DNA of 64,000 nt from Isoetes taiwanensis (GCA_021234155.1 JAJEKV010000039.1:9749077-9813076); one strand, 5' to 3'. Positions 32,024-46,091 are shown, counted from the stretch's first letter. Translations and numbers: made by a program. Notes: generated by a model from the sequence alone, not told the origin.

Positions 32024-34099
32024 GGAAAATAAGATATATTTATGACCTTTTTTGCATCACGCATTTAAATAATCCCTGGGATTTAAAGCCTTGGATTTAA
32101 ATAATCTTTATTCCTGGCCAGAATCATGTTAAGACAGGAGCATTTGCACAGTTTAGCATCTAGCTTATATGCATACCATAGCTAGCAACAAGCAGTACTC
32201 CAACATCTTAATGGTCATAGCCGAAACCTGTTAGCAGACCCCACCATCGCTGGCTGCTTCCAACAGATCCGGAACTAATATTAAATCCATTATTACCTAA
32301 TCAAAAGCAACCAGGCACAGATAAATAATTCAACTAAATATCTCAGGTCATTGAAAATTTGAACATAAGAGAGGTTGCTTCTCATGCAAGAAAGCCCAAA
32401 ATATCATCAAAAATTTACCTTTGAATGCAGAAGCATATGCTATAGCCAGAACTATAGGTACGGCAAAGATCCAGCATTGTGCCCTTTCTGTAGCCGGTTG
32501 CCTTTCTCAAATCCTTGCCTAGCTGGATCCTGGCTTCAGATCAGGCCGCCATCAGCCTGTCCGGACTATTTTAGCAGATCTAGTGTAGAAACTGACCAGA
32601 TTGGCCCAGAATGAGCTTGTTCGGTATAAATCTGGCACAGGTCCTCTTTTGGGATCGATTGATCGACCATTTCACATACTTGACCTATTTAGCAGGTGCG
32701 CAACCATTGGTGCCACAGATTATTCCAAGTCACTATTTTTTCAAATCGGCAAGGCCCAGCATCTTCGACTACAGCACAAAGGTCATAGCCAAAACCTATA
32801 CATTTCAATATTTTTTATTGTATTCTCGTCTACAAGGTCATTGATCTTTTCTATGTTATCTCCGTGTGATATGGCCCATGACATCCAAGCTGCAATTTTC
32901 CTGGAAGATTAATAACCTTGTGGAAAACTTCTTGAGGAAAAGTCATAAAAGAAAATTTCGGTTTCCCACTCGGTTAATGGGAACCTCAAAACCATTGTAA
33001 TTTTTTGAAACTTCTAGTGAAACTTCACTATGACAATTCTCAATGCATTTCTAAGGCATAGAATTCCTCACCTTCACATTAGAGCATTTTTCCTTTACAT
33101 AGATTATTCCATCATTTTTCAACTTAGTCAAACTACGTCCGCATATATTGTGTTGCCACAATGACACGGATGTAAATTCCCAATGCTTTATAAAGGCATG
33201 GAATGGAAGCCTTCACATTGGAGCACATGTCATTAATATTGAAGTAGCTTCTTCCCATTCTAGGCCATGAGGGAACAACTCTCAGGCTTCCAACTTATTA
33301 AACTTTCTAACTTCTATTATTGGCCGTGAAAATTTCAAGGTCTAATTTATTTTCATGATACACTTGCACTAAATACTATCAAATTATAAGGGTTAAATTA
33401 TAAGTTTTCCACCAGCTATAAGTTCAGTTGAGGAGCTTCCCACTATTCTAGGCCATGAAGGAACAACTTCTTGGCCATGGGTCTAAGAATGGGGCATGAT
33501 TGATGCCTTAATATCCATGCGGGCCATATGATGAACGTTCTTTGACGAAAAATCTATATAGTATAATATTGGCGTGTAAATAAACTTAATAAAGTGGTCT
33601 TTGTGATGCTTCATAGAACCTTTTTCTCCTCATTGCATGAGTACCAATATTTACAATAAGGACTAAGTCACAATATATAAAGCTAAATAAATGAAATAAT
33701 TAAATCGCATACCTTCGTTTTCATGTCCAAGTCACTTAGTTGCAAGGCAATACAACAATGTTGACCCGCTTGGCAATCTTTCACGTGGCAAACTCAGTGC
33801 ATCACACTTTGGTGTGAAGTTCAATTCTGAGTTTTTTCAAGGTCGATAAACATGGCCATGCAAGCCCTTGATTGCCATTATGGTCATATGGCATGACACA
33901 TGCTTAATTAATTCTCCTTTTCAAACACAAGACGACATTGTACAATTTACCTCGTCTAACTATTTGACATGTTTGATATAGATTGTAAAACGTTTCATAT
34001 CTACATGCATATGAGCATTCCTTGTTCCTTTGGTATGTATGAAGTCATGCAACTTCTAGAAATAAGTGTGGAAACCTGTAATGTTGACTTAAAGCTAAC
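32024..34099. other. Intergenic, no supported feature
   Basis: About 2 kb of AT-rich sequence. I looked for coding segments, inverted repeats and tandem repeats and saw none worth listing. Confidence 0.4.
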
Positions 34100-34305
34100 A
34101 AATGCCATGTCAGATATTCTAACGAATATTTTGATGAATATACTGACGAATAGAATCGTCAGAACATTCGTCAGAACATTCGTCAGAAGTATTCGTCATG
34201 TTATTCGTCAGACTTTGCGTCATATTAATCATCAGAAATATTCATCAGATTGTTCATCAGATTTTGCGTCATAAGGTTTTTCTGACGTATTTTCTGACGC
34301 AGAAC
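34100..34305. repeat. TTCGTCAGAA-type tandem repeat
   Basis: About fifteen degenerate copies of a 10-12 bp word (ATTCGTCAGAAC and variants) in both orientations, ending TTCTGACGCAG. Confidence 0.7.
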
Positions 34306-34520
34306 ATGCATTCTCTTGTAGTGGGTGAGAACAATGGATGTGCATTTCATAACATCCAGTAGAGAAGTTGAGGGGCATACAAACTTGTCAAAGAGTTTAC
34401 GAATTATATGAGGCAGGATAGATTGTTTCTTCTGGATCAACAGGGTGGACAATCTTCTAGCAACATCCCAAGCAATGACAACTACATGTGCTCAGTAGGT
34501 TTTGAATAGCCGGCAAGAAG

Positions 34521-35138
34521 TGGGCTGATTACTTGTCTAACCTGAAGGATTTTGATGATTACAGTCTGATACTTGAGTTTTTTCTCATCATTGACTTAGC
34601 TTGGGCCCCCCATGACTAGAATCACTTTGCTATTTGAATAACCATTTGCTTCCGAATTATAATTGTTTATTCTGGGAGACCCAGCCTTGGCATAGAAAAA
34701 ATAGTTGTTGTTTCCCTTTCTTGCCTTGACGTTCAAAGCTTTCTCTTTCTCTTTCGCTAAAGCCTGTCAAGCCGATTTTACTTTGGTAAATTTTCATTTG
34801 GGAGTCAGCCCCACGGTGGCCTTCGCTGGCTTGAAGGCCACCATGGGGCTGACTTCCAAGTGGAAATTTACCAAAGTAAAATCGGCTTGGCAGGCTTTAT
34901 CGAAGAGAAAGGTTTTGAACGTCAAGGCAAGAAGAGAAAAGAACATCTATTTTCTCTATGCCAAGACTGGATCTCCTAGAATAGGATGCCAACAATTATA
35001 ATTCGAAAGCAAATGACTATTCAAATAGCAAAGTGATTCTAGTCATGGGGACCCCAAGCTAAGTCAACGATGACAAAAAAACTCAAGTGTCAAACTGTAA
35101 TCATCAAAATCCTTCAGCTTAGACAAGTAATCAGCCCA
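34521..35138. repeat. 618-bp long inverted repeat
   Basis: Arms of about 300 bp begin TGGGCTGATT at 34521 and end AATCAGCCCA at 35138, with an 8-nt loop at 34825-34832 flanked by GGTGGCCTTC/GAAGGCCACC. Pairing is high throughout, with scattered mismatches. Both arms contain a retroelement RNase H segment (WADYLS-LKDFDDYSL), in opposite orientation. Confidence 0.85.
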
Positions 35139-35330
35139 TTCGTTGAGACTACAAAGAATCCATGCAACTTTGAGGATGATACTATGACTAAGACAAAGGG
35201 TGAAGATTTTGAGGCACAAATAGTGGAGAGTCGAGACTTGGGAGCCACCTTTATTCAAAATGTAATGCCACGGTTCTATTGCGACAGCAATAGAACCGAT
35301 ATTCCTTGGATGGGGACGTCCCTTTGTCAC
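35064..35330 (-). pseudogene. Retroelement RNase H-like fragment
   Basis: Reads IGSIAVAIEPWHYILNKGG, then LCLKIFTLC, KVAWILCSLNEWADYLSK and LKDFDDYSL. The segment ending NEWADYLSKLKDFDDY is the usual end of the RNase H domain in DIRS-like retroelements. The last third lies in the right arm of the long inverted repeat, and a second copy of that third lies in the left arm (34510-34590, plus strand). No RT is adjacent. The DIRS-like RT at 45.0-46.5 kb is on the same strand and upstream, so both may come from one disrupted element. Confidence 0.5.
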
Positions 35331-36600
35331 TCATCCTATTTATTCAGCCTCTCTTCATTGTTCTATCATCGGCATTCTCTTGAGCTAGATTTCTCCTTCT
35401 TCTCTATTCTATCAGTTTCATTGTCAATCTTCTACTATTAGGAAATTTTTAGATTTTTGATGTTCTTCAATCTCGTGCTGTAGTGCGACTTTTGGCATAG
35501 GGCTTGATCCCAAGCCATGTTTTCCGTTTGGAGATGCAGATCATGGCTTGACATGAATCGATGATTGTAGTCCTGACCAGTTTTTGTTTATTTTGATTTT
35601 CCAGTTTTGTGCTTTTGATGTTCTATATCTTGATTCGTTGCATTTCTTTTGCGATCCAGCCGTTTGATACAGCCGGTTTTGGGATAAAATTTTGAAAGAC
35701 TTAACTAGGGTTTTTTTTTTGTGGCGACTAGAACTCAGATCGATTTGCAACAGGGCTTAGATCGATGTGCAACGGGGAAGCTACGATTTGCTCCTTGGGC
35801 ATTTTTTCTCAGTGGATCGGACTCCAGCACAGCTTTTTTCTTCGAAGTTTTGCTTAGCTCAGTCCAAGGAATCGATTACGGTTATGGGCTGTCCACCAGG
35901 CCTCTGTTGAGGCTTCAATCCCTCCGTTTCGCTTGTGGGCTCCTACAGACTCCATCCTACACCCTCTCCAGCTCCGGATCTTGGATCGACCAAGTATAAA
36001 CAACTGCGGATGGAGTGTTTTTCGATGATTGGAATAACCCTATTGTCTCATTTGTTTGATTCTATTCTATCTCTTCTATTTTCACATCGATTAGGCTATG
36101 TGGTTTGAGCAGGCATAATCTCTCTTTTGTTTGCACGATCCTGTTGTATTTTTTAGCCTCTGCAGAGCACAGCTTCAATATCACATCTAGCGAAATCCAG
36201 AGTAGCCGATTTTTCCTCTCAAAGAGCTATGGATGGAGCGATGAATGCTTGCAGAAACAAATGGACAAGGATGAGTGCTCGTGATGGAAGCTTCGATAAT
36301 CAGGTATGAATTGCATGCGTGAGGTAAAAAGGATGAATGGAAGAAAGGCTAGAAGATATCTCCTTTTCTGTTGATAAATATTAATGTGTTGCAAGATCGA
36401 TTCATAGGTCTGTTATAGCTTGCTGGCACAATAAAGGAACATGATTGAGAGTCTAGTTCACCTTGGATCTTCAGATATCTGATGACGATTTTAAGACAGA
36501 TAGAGATTGTAGCTGTAATATGATCATTAAAGGAACATGTTGCTCCATTTGAGTATTCAGATATGTTGGAATTCTTTGAAGTCTTGGAACATTTTTTCTT
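35331..36600. other. Intergenic, no supported gene
   Basis: Contains a 92-codon plus-strand frame (35721-35999) with Ser/Leu-rich composition and no similarity I know. I do not call it a gene. Confidence 0.35.
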
Positions 36601-39600
36601 AGTGGCATCTTGCTGCAAGCTCTTAGGGCATAGTGTGGCCAAGGTGTTTGCTTATAATCTTCCGTATTTTCTTGTTATGGTTGCATAAGTGCCGATGCGT
36701 TAGATTTTATGTTTGTCCAGTAACAACTGCTTCTGTGGGTTGTCTAGGGAGCTACCCAGTCAGCGATTTACTTGTGCTTAGATACACAAAGTGCATCCGG
36801 TTGTGCAGGTGTAGATCCATAATGATTGCCTTGTTTTTGGATGTTCCTGTAGCCTAGTTTTTGATGTCCTTGCATATGCATGTTAAAAGCTAGGGGCTGC
36901 CAGAATGATATAGCTATCTTAGCTAGTACATGGAAAGGTAGGGCATGCATGTTATATCATTCTTTTGCATGATGATTTTGCATTGTTGTAGAGCTTTTGT
37001 TAGCGTTTTTGTCGGCCTAAGTCTGTACTAGTTATTTTCGGGTAGTTTTGTAGGACAGCTTGCTACGGTAATGGCGCATATAGCATAGGTCTTCGTTGAT
37101 TTAACGCTAGTAATCGTCATGGGCAGTAGGTGGTACAATTTGCTAGATGTGTTAGGCAGCATGTACAATTTGCTAGATGTGTTAGGCACCATGCATCTAC
37201 ATGATTATGCTGCAGGTTAGCAGTCTATTCTGGTCTTTTTTGGTTATAACATGTACATATCTTCCATGAAATTCATTCTGCAGATAAGGAACGTACTGTT
37301 TTCCAGTTGTATGATTGTATAGATTTAACTTTTAGGGATTTATTTGTTATGCATGGACTGTCACACAACACATGACGTTCGTATCAAAAGACAGATTACA
37401 GGACTGTGTATGATAAGTGACGAGTATGGTTGTTGTCAATAAGCGACTCTAAGATGGTTGATGCACCAGATTCAGAGCACGTATATTCTTTATATGATTA
37501 GATCCTCACCAGTTTTCCATGGATTTGGTCCCACGGCTGGTTTAAATCTATCCATGTCGTTCTAGATCCATGTCGTTCTTGTTATCCAAGGTTATCTCTG
37601 TATGCTATTTCTCAGTTTTCTTTGTGGGTACATGTCTCTTCTAGTTATAAGGCAGACTAGACTACGTCAAATGCTAACACGTTTTCTTGTTTTTCTTGTT
37701 TGTTTGCCATGTGGCATAGTCTGATAAAGTACCGTCCCAGGACTATGGACCACCGCCTTGCTAGTTTCTGTTTGTTTGTAATTAAGGGAGGACCCGGCTT
37801 CGGTATCCCTGCTTTAGTATATTATGGCATTTACATCCTTTTGAAGGATTTTATGGTGGCTTATAGTCTTGATCTCATATGCATTTTGCCTTGTGTCCTT
37901 TACTTATCACGTGGCCTTCCCTCCTAGTGCAAAATGGATCTGGCATTTGTTTGCCTTATTAATTTGTTTGCTTGCACTTGTGGTTGCAAATTCATTTTGA
38001 GACAAGCCAGTTAGGGACATGATACCTTGTTTTCCAAGTCTGGTATGGTCGTTGGCCTAGTACATGTTCCTAAAAAGGGCTTGGGGTCCATGGATTGATC
38101 TTTGCGTGATAGTTTTTTAGCATTTGTATCTTATCATCTTATGTACTTCTTGAACTCATCATTTTAATAGTATATCGTCGGTCCACTTTTCCCAATGAAG
38201 CATGTGAGTTTCTTCGCACAGTCGTCCTTTTTGTCTTTTTTTGGTTTTGGAACTATATGGTAGTCATCGTGATCCTACATGGCATTTCATAACCAGGTAT
38301 ATTCTTTATCTCTCATGGCTTCTACCACTTGTCTTCTTTCCACTTGTTTTTCCTCAACTCTCACGTGTAGTTTGGTTGGTTTGCCTAGTTGGGACCTTGG
38401 TTCTAGTTAGGGCCTTGGGGCTTAGATGGTCTATTTCGGCTTAAACATGTTTTTCTTTGGCATTCATAAATTTTGACTTTTAATTCCCATAGGATGCGAG
38501 TTGTGGTTGCCTTATTTGAGGTGCACATTTGGTAAATACAATAGCCAAGATGTGCACATTTTGATGGCATAATTGACCTTTACTTCAAACGAGTTTTCAC
38601 ATGGTCTCATTGGTTCATTCTTCTTAGTGCTTTTTTGTGGATGTTAGTTAGTTAATGGGTCGTTTACGTTTACTGCCTGATTGTTGTAAAGTTTAGATAA
38701 CTTGTCATTTGTGGTTTGTTATATGGTTGCAATCTTCTCCAAGTGCTTCTCTTTTAGTTGAGCCTTATTATTTTACGAAGATCACGTCCACATTTGGGCA
38801 AGTGGCTATCCTTCTTTACTTCATCATTTTGAATACATATACTTGGGTCCTTTCCTAGCTCCGTGTTGGAGTCATTCATTTTTGTGATCATTTGTATACG
38901 TTTTTAGTTTTTTGTCAGGTTGCCTATTGTGTTTTGTTTATTTCTTTATTTATTTTAATTCTCTTTGTTCTCCCTTAATTCCTTTGCTTTTTTGCTTCGT
39001 TTTCTTCAAATTTGTTTTTACATTACCCATGCCACATTAGTGCAATCCACATTCCAACAGTTTAACCTTTCCACCGTAGGTTTGTTGACCTCATTTCGTT
39101 TTCTCCCATTTTGTTCTTGATATTCCACCCGTTCCTTCGGTGATGGTTGTCCATTCTTTACTCCATTTGGTCCATTAGTCTCTTTAGCCTCCATCTTCTG
39201 ACTTTTGCATTTTGTCCCTTTGACATGGTTTGCCTCGGTTGCTCTTAATTTTATTGCTGTGTTTCTGGTTTCATGTACACTTTGCTATGGTTCTATTCCT
39301 TTTTACTCCTATTTGTGTTGTTGGCCCCTTTGCTGCCCTATGTGCTCCGGACGTCCTAGTGGATTCATGATCGTATATTTGGTGGGTGATTGGCATTATA
39401 TATTTTCTCTTCGTCAATTCTTTTGTAGTTTCGTTCATTTAGGTCCTTTTGGCCTTCAACATTCAACACAGTTAGTTTAATGCATATTTTGGTCATATGC
39501 ATCAGGTAGATAATCCTTGTAGGCTTTTTGTTGTACTTTAGGCTTTGTACATGTGCGTATCTGGTTTTAGCTAATGCATTCTGCTTCTCTAATCCCTTTT

Positions 39601-41150
39601 TAGCATTATAACTCATTTGTTTCATTTGATCTTTGATCCATGCATAGGATATCATGTATATTGTTCATGGTTTTGTTGTTCTAATCATCGTACCTTTGTA
39701 TGGACATCTGATGTTACCTCTAGCATTTTGCCAGTAGCTTTCTCGTCTCGGTGCCAGTTGTGCAACTATTCCAATTGGCCATATGGGTTCTAGTTTTGTC
39801 CTTTTGCTTGGTAAGTTCTTGGTCATGACATTGTTTTCATTAACCCAATGTCCCAATGGCATTTTTCCTTATACTTTCATTAGTTCTTTTGATCCTTTTG
39901 CATGCCACATTTAGTCCTTTGCTTCAGTTTAACTTTTGCTTCGATAGATATTGATCCCTTTGTGCCATTTACTCGTGGTTGGTACCTCTAGCTCCTTTTA
40001 TGTCGTTGTTTTAGTTGTTTCACTCGGGTCTTTTGCATAACTTTTCTATGCTTCTAACTGCGAGTTGTGCACCTTTGCCAAGTGCGCTAAAATTTTTTAT
40101 GCTTAGTCCGGTTTATCACAGTTGTCCTTTTTGCTCTAGGTTTTGTTTCTTTTCTTGATATCATCATTCCAGTCATTCTGTATTCCCTGGACATGTTTTT
40201 GCTATTCTAATCCATCCGTTTGCCATTGCTTCATTATCTAAATGTGCTTTTTTCCCTCCTTTGCTCATCTTTTTTCCATATTTCCCCTTTTTCCAAGTAC
40301 TTGGTGCCTTTATCTCCATTTGTTCCAGTCTATCAGTCGATTTGTTTGTTTCTAGGTGTTTTATATTGGGTCACTTGGGTCACTTGGGTGTTTGTTTCTA
40401 TGTCTTTCGCATTGATCCTTTGTTGTCTCTATTTGTGAATTCACTCCACTTGTTCCATGTGTCCCATCAGCTTCATTTGTGCTTTCTATTTTGTTGCAGT
40501 GACCTTTGTAGACTCGTTCCTCCCTTTCTTTATTCCATTAGATTCTACATGCTTCATTATGGGTTTGGTGCGCTCCATTTGCTATACACTCCTCATTGTC
40601 TCGGTAGCTCCATTTAATATCATTTCTAGTTTTGGTTGTGTTTGCATTGTTTCCTTAATTTATTTTCTTTAGATTATTGTTCCGTTTATCTCTAGTGACA
40701 TTATTACTATATTAGTCACATTGGTTCCTTCTTTGGTTTCTTTGTCTTCTTGCTCCTTTTCTATGCTAGTTAGGATAGTTTGCTTTTATAGTATCTTTGT
40801 TAGTGTAGTATTTATTGGACATTAGTCATTTGAGATCGTTACTTTGATGATGACATCATGTTCGTGGCTCTGTCTGCTGTTGTCCCATAAGTTCCTTCCC
40901 TCATCTCTTACTGGACTATTCCATTGTCTTCTTCATTCTTATGTTCCCGTTTCCATCCCTCATAGCATTCCTCCATCGTGTTCTCCTTCATTTTTTATTC
41001 ATTCTATTGTTTGCATTCCGGCATTACTTGCTCTTATCTGCTTCTTCATTGTTCCTTTGTCTCTGTCTTCTCTTTATCCTCTTTTTCCTCCATTTTTCTT
41101 AATTTCCTCTTCCGTTCTTTTACTTTCCTTTATCTCTTCTTCACTCTAAA
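36600..41150 (+). other. T-rich, strand-asymmetric stretch
   Basis: About 4.5 kb with strong T excess on the plus strand, many TTTGC, CCTTTG and CATTTG words, and open frames that encode only hydrophobic Phe/Leu/Ser-rich peptides. This resembles a long intron or a decayed pyrimidine-rich repeat. A 26-bp segment is duplicated at 37133-37158 and 37163-37188. No splice-consistent exons could be placed. Confidence 0.4.
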
Positions 41151-44100
41151 AAACTAGCCTAAATTTTTTAAGTCCTTCTAGAATCATGTGGAGTAGCTGA
41201 TTTGATGATATGAACTCCTCCTGATTCTGAATTTGGGCATTCCTCCTTTTCCATATTGATTAGATTGTCCAGGCCCTAGTGCTATCTGAAAGGACATCTT
41301 CTTCATGGGACACCATTCCGGAGGAAGAATTCCCAACAACAAATCCTTGGTACCTAAAGGGTATTCAAAGCTATCCAGACTCCAAGCCCATACTTCTTGT
41401 AGCATCTCACATTCCACCGGGCAATGTTCTATGGATTCCTCTTCCTTTTCACACATGAGGCAGAGTAGACTCACATTATTGTCCCATTTGGATATTAGAT
41501 GATTGACCCTTGGGAACATGTGAATCACTTGCCAAAGGAAGGCATTGATTCATGGAGGGAGGTATTTCAGCCAAGCATTTCTCCATATGATTTTAAGGTT
41601 GTCCTCCGTGATCACTAGCTCCCACTTGGTAGACACTGGAAGTACCCCCTTAGTCTTCAAACTACTATAACATGACTTCACAAACTTGTTTGGCTGTATA
41701 GAAGGATGCACGACCCATGGATTTTGATTTCTGTTGTATATGGCATTTAGAAGTACCATAGCCACACATTCCCAAATTGTTGTCTGCCTCCTTTAAACCG
41801 CTCTTCCATATACCACTGCACACAAGAGTGTATACCACAGTTTTTCCATCTCTTCACAATTCTTGCATCAACCACTATACCTAAGGGGCCTTGTTTATTG
41901 TGCAATTCCACTTGTATCCCATGGAGGGGAGGTCTCTACTTCAAATTTGCTGATGTCAAGCGTGAATAGTTTCTTTATGGCATTCCAAGCCGAAATAAGT
42001 CCCTTCAGGAAGGCATCTCTGCATGGCTTAAGATCAAAGAAGAGTGACCATGGGACCGAGACCTTGACGGAGGGCTTACTATGCTTATATGAAAATAATA
42101 GAGCCTGGTTAATGAGATGCATACCTGGAGACTTCACATTTTTCTATAGGGTCATCCATATGAATTTGGCTATTAAAACTTTGCTCTGTAATACTATATC
42201 AACTATACCAATTCCCCCTTCTGTTTTGTCATTTTTGCACTTCCACCAAGCAATTTTGACCACTGCTCCTTCTTCGTTTCCCCCACAGATAAAGTTGTGA
42301 ATCAACCCTCACAATTCCGGTGCCTTCTCTCTTGGAGAAAGTAGAATTGATGACGTATATACGTAAGTATTACTTAACACAAGAGAGAGCTTTGTCACCT
42401 TCCACCGATTTAGTTGTTTCTATAGGCCTAGCAATATTTCGTCCCATATTTGTGCATTGGCGATGTTAATACCCACTGGAATTCCTAACAAGATGGAATG
42501 TTCACCCTCATAAATTATTTTCCATGGTAGACTTTCCAAGCATATGGGATGCGGGTTCTCCAACGACCATTGCACTGAGCATTTTTCCAATTTATGAGGC
42601 ATCCTGAAGCTATTGAGAATGATGCTAATATTTTTCCTGCACATGATGGGTTATTTTCCTCTGTCTCTATAAATAGAAATGAGGTGTCTGTATATTGATT
42701 ACAAATTTGTTGAGAGCCATCCATCATTTCTAATTCCTAAACTAGACCATCTGCAGAGGCTTTTAGGAATATTTGTGAAAGTGCTTCTGCTGCTATATTG
42801 AAAAGAAATGGAGCCAAGGGACAACCTTGCCTGATACCTCTTTTTTATTTAAAAAATGGAAGAGGGTTCACCTTGGAATAAGACTAAGGCCCGAGCCGAT
42901 CTCAAAAAATTCATGACTCCTTCTGTAAAAATATTCCCACAACTTAGCTTCAACGTCATTTTATGCAGAAATCTCCATCTAATACTGCCATATTCTTTGG
43001 TGAAGTCTAGCTTTAGTTAGGCCGCTTTTTGTCCTGTTTTTCTAGTCCAATGCAAGCCTTCAAATGTTTCTCCCATGTTGCTTAGGATACTCCTGCCGGG
43101 TAGAAAGCCAGATTGGGCTTGTGAGATGCCTTCAGCTAAAAGTGGCTTAATCTTCTCTGGCATGGCCTTAGCTATGATTTTATAGAAAGCGGCCAATAGG
43201 ATGATGGGCCTCCAGTCATTGATTGTGCTTGGCTCCTTACACTTGGGTACCAAGGTAATACACCCAGTGTTCAATCTTGGGCTTAAATGTTTCGCTTGCA
43301 TGAAGTCTGTATATGTGGAAAAGACATCTCTTTGATCCATTTCCAATTGCATTGGTAGAATTCTATGGGAATTCCATCCATTCCTGGACATTTTGGCTTG
43401 TTGAAGATCCGCAATAGAGAGGGGAAGACTTAGAAATTCTTTCTGGCTAGAGCTTATTACGGGCGAGACTTTTGAAATCACGAGCTCTTCATAAGTATCT
43501 TGGAAAGGTAAGTTGTGTTCCCCAAAGAAGGCTTGAAAGTATTTATATAAGTACCTTTTGAGATCTCTTAGACCCTTGAGAATGGAGCCATTGTCTAACG
43601 CAATGGATGAAAGTGTAGACGCCCCGATTTTTTTTTCTTTAGCTGTCTTGAAGAAGTACTTGGCACATTTATCTGCTTCCTTTAGCCAGGTCAATCCGGC
43701 TTTGCACCTGTTTTCAACTATCTTTACTTCTTCTAGTATTTTATCTGGTCTAGGATCCCCTTCTTCTCTTTCCCGTCATTGGGGCCCAATGTTCTGAGTG
43801 AGTGGATCTGGCAATAAAAGTTGTCTAGCTCTCCCCTCTCCCTTCGTACTTTATCTCTACCCCAGCTTTTAGCAAGGTCTTTTATATTTGCCAGAGCTGT
43901 TATCAAGGTATCCATCCCTGAACCCAATCTAAAAGTCGACTTCCATATATTTTTGCAAGCCTCCACAAATTCTGGTTCTTTCAGATATCTTGTATTGAGT
44001 TTGAAAACTGTTTTAAAAGTTCTATTATGACAGGTTTGAGTAGATATCACCTGTGGATTATGATCTGAGATAGCATTCTTTAGTTGGTTGGATCTATGGA

Positions 44101-44750
44101 GGTTGGAAAGGATGGACAATGCCTTGTCGTTGACGCATCTGTCATGCCTTGCATATGTCCTTCCCTGTCCCACCCAACCATTACACCATGTATAGCCCTT
44201 ATCTCCATCTAATTCAATGAAGCCATTATCTTCTAAAACACCACTGAATTTTCTCAAAGCCATGCACAACTTCAGATAATACCCCTTGTCTATCCCTGGT
44301 TGCCCTTATCATGTTGAAATCTCCTACCATGAGCCAAGCGACCTGATTGCCATAGGTTTTCAATTTGTATCTAAGGGTGGCCCACATAGCTTCTCTGCCT
44401 TTTGGGTTGTTATGGGCATAAATATTCACTAAACCCCATATTCTACCTTCATGTTGCCATAAAATTATAGCCCACCTACCAAATCTATCTACCTGTGAAT
44501 CACATACTTTTACGTCCTTTTTCCACGCGATCAGAGTGCCTGCACTAGAGGTATTCTTCACTGCAGCTATACCCACGTATTCTTTGCCTATTGTTTTGAA
44601 CAATTCGTGAATCTCCCTCTATTTGCACTTATGCTCTTCCAAGCATATTACATCTGGGTTTATCTCCTTGATTGCATTTGATAACCTACTTTTCTTGTAT
44701 TCCGAGGATTTTACTCCCCTGATATTCCAACTAAGGATCTTATAATTCAT
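41150..44750 (-). mobile_element. LINE (family 2), degenerate
   Basis: Minus-strand ORF2 starts at ATG 44750 with the endonuclease opening MNYKILSWNIRGVKSS. It continues through IWGLVNIYAHNN, MVGDFNMI and a SDHNPQVIST segment. RT follows at 43694-43017 (LVPKCKEPSTINDWRPI, AQSGFLPGRSI), and a C-terminal Cys/His zinc segment at 41528-41184 (LLCLMCEKEEESIEHCPVEC). Stops occur in the endonuclease (near 44618) and RT. It differs from the family at 25-31 kb. The 5' UTR and tail are not resolved. Confidence 0.85.
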
Positions 44751-45187
44751 AGAGAAACATTTGAAGACCCTTTCTTCCTTTTCATGTTACCCGTCCCATT
44801 TGTATCTATTACATTAAAGTCGTATCATTGTTCTTCACTTGCCCCTCGCAAGAGGCGATTGATTTTTGAGGAGTATTTGGATGTGCACTCTTATGCTTAG
44901 GCAGGTTGCTTCACTCGGTGGGTCTCTGCTTATCCGCTGAGATTTTATTCCTTTCTCTGCATTTATACTTGTATTTGACTCTTTGATTGAATAAAGTCTG
45001 ACGTCCTTCAAAAAATTAAAGTATGCAATTATACCCAAAAAGGATGCAAACTTGCAACCATACACTTAGTATCTAAAGTGAGCAACTTGGCTAGCTCTAA
45101 GAACTTCTGATGATGATGCGACACAATGGAAAGTAAACATGTAGACGAATTGACTATATAACCTTCATGGGAAAAATTGAGCTGACA

Positions 45188-45460
45188 GTCTTGTTTACGT
45201 ACCGTATTTTACGTTTACGTACGTCCCGTACCTTCCTCACAGTACTATACGTACTATACCTATAAGTTGACAAGTCAAATTGAGCTCTTGTTTTATTAAT
45301 ACCGTACTTAACGTATTAATACGTAAAGTACGTATGATACGTACTTAAAAAAAAAGTCCAAATGACATTAGATCAATAAAATTGGTAAAATCATACATTA
45401 GGAAAAATACATTGTTATATGTTATAGAATAGGGAAATTATGGAATTGTGGTTCCCTGTG

Positions 45461-45492
<32 letters not shown>

Positions 45493-46091
45493 AAAACTTC
45501 CCCCCTCTGACCAAAAAAAAACCAAAACCTCCCTCCTCAGTGGCGGGTTTACCAAATGAAGATGAGCCTGACATGATTGAAGAAGAAGAAGTTGGGAGTG
45601 AGGATGAGCTTACGAAAGAAGAGCATGCATGGAAATCATCATCAGAAACAGAGTCTGATGATGAAGAGGACGAAGAAGAAGGGTGATTATTCGTGGATTT
45701 CATTTTTAAAATACTGTTGATGTTGTAAAACTCTATATGTTTTTTATTTTGTGGTTGAATTAAAACTAGAATTATGAGAAGATATAACTCTTAAATAAAC
45801 ATATTGACTTTGAGAAATACTTAATTTTCTAGAGCAATATATTTTGGTTCAATTATTTAAAACTTGAAGTTCTTCATATTAGTTGTTATTGCAACTATTT
45901 CAACTACAATACAAGAAATTATAGTTTTAAAAAACTACACGAAGTACTTAACGTACTTTATGTAAAGTACGGTATTTTACGTATTTAATAAGTATTTTAT
46001 AATTCTATAAAGCGTATTTAAAGTACTTTTAAAATGAGAGGTATGCATACAGTACGTAACCCGTACCGTACTAAACGTACCTGACAACACT
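45188..46091. mobile_element. hAT-like non-autonomous element
   Basis: Flanked by AGCTGACA (45180-45187) and GGCTGACA (46092-46099), an 8-bp target duplication with one mismatch. Ends GTCTTGT and ACAACACT are near-inverted. With flanking bases the ends read CAGTCTTGT and CAGTGTTGT, like hAT termini. Both ends are rich in TACGT words, forming imperfect subterminal inverted repeats (45190-45350 and 45930-46090). Confidence 0.65.
45540..45686 (+). CDS. Acidic C-terminal coding fragment inside the hAT-like element
   Basis: The frame is open from the preceding poly-A run and has no ATG. It encodes VAGLPNEDEPDMIEEEEVG, later TESDDEEDEEEG, and stops at 45684-45686. This looks like the acidic end of a longer protein of which only the last exon remains, either transposase or captured host gene. 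The reverse strand gives a Ser-rich frame that I treat as the shadow. Confidence 0.35.
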   Translation: MAGLPNEDEPDMIEEEEVGSEDELTKEEHAWKSSSETESDDEEDEEEG

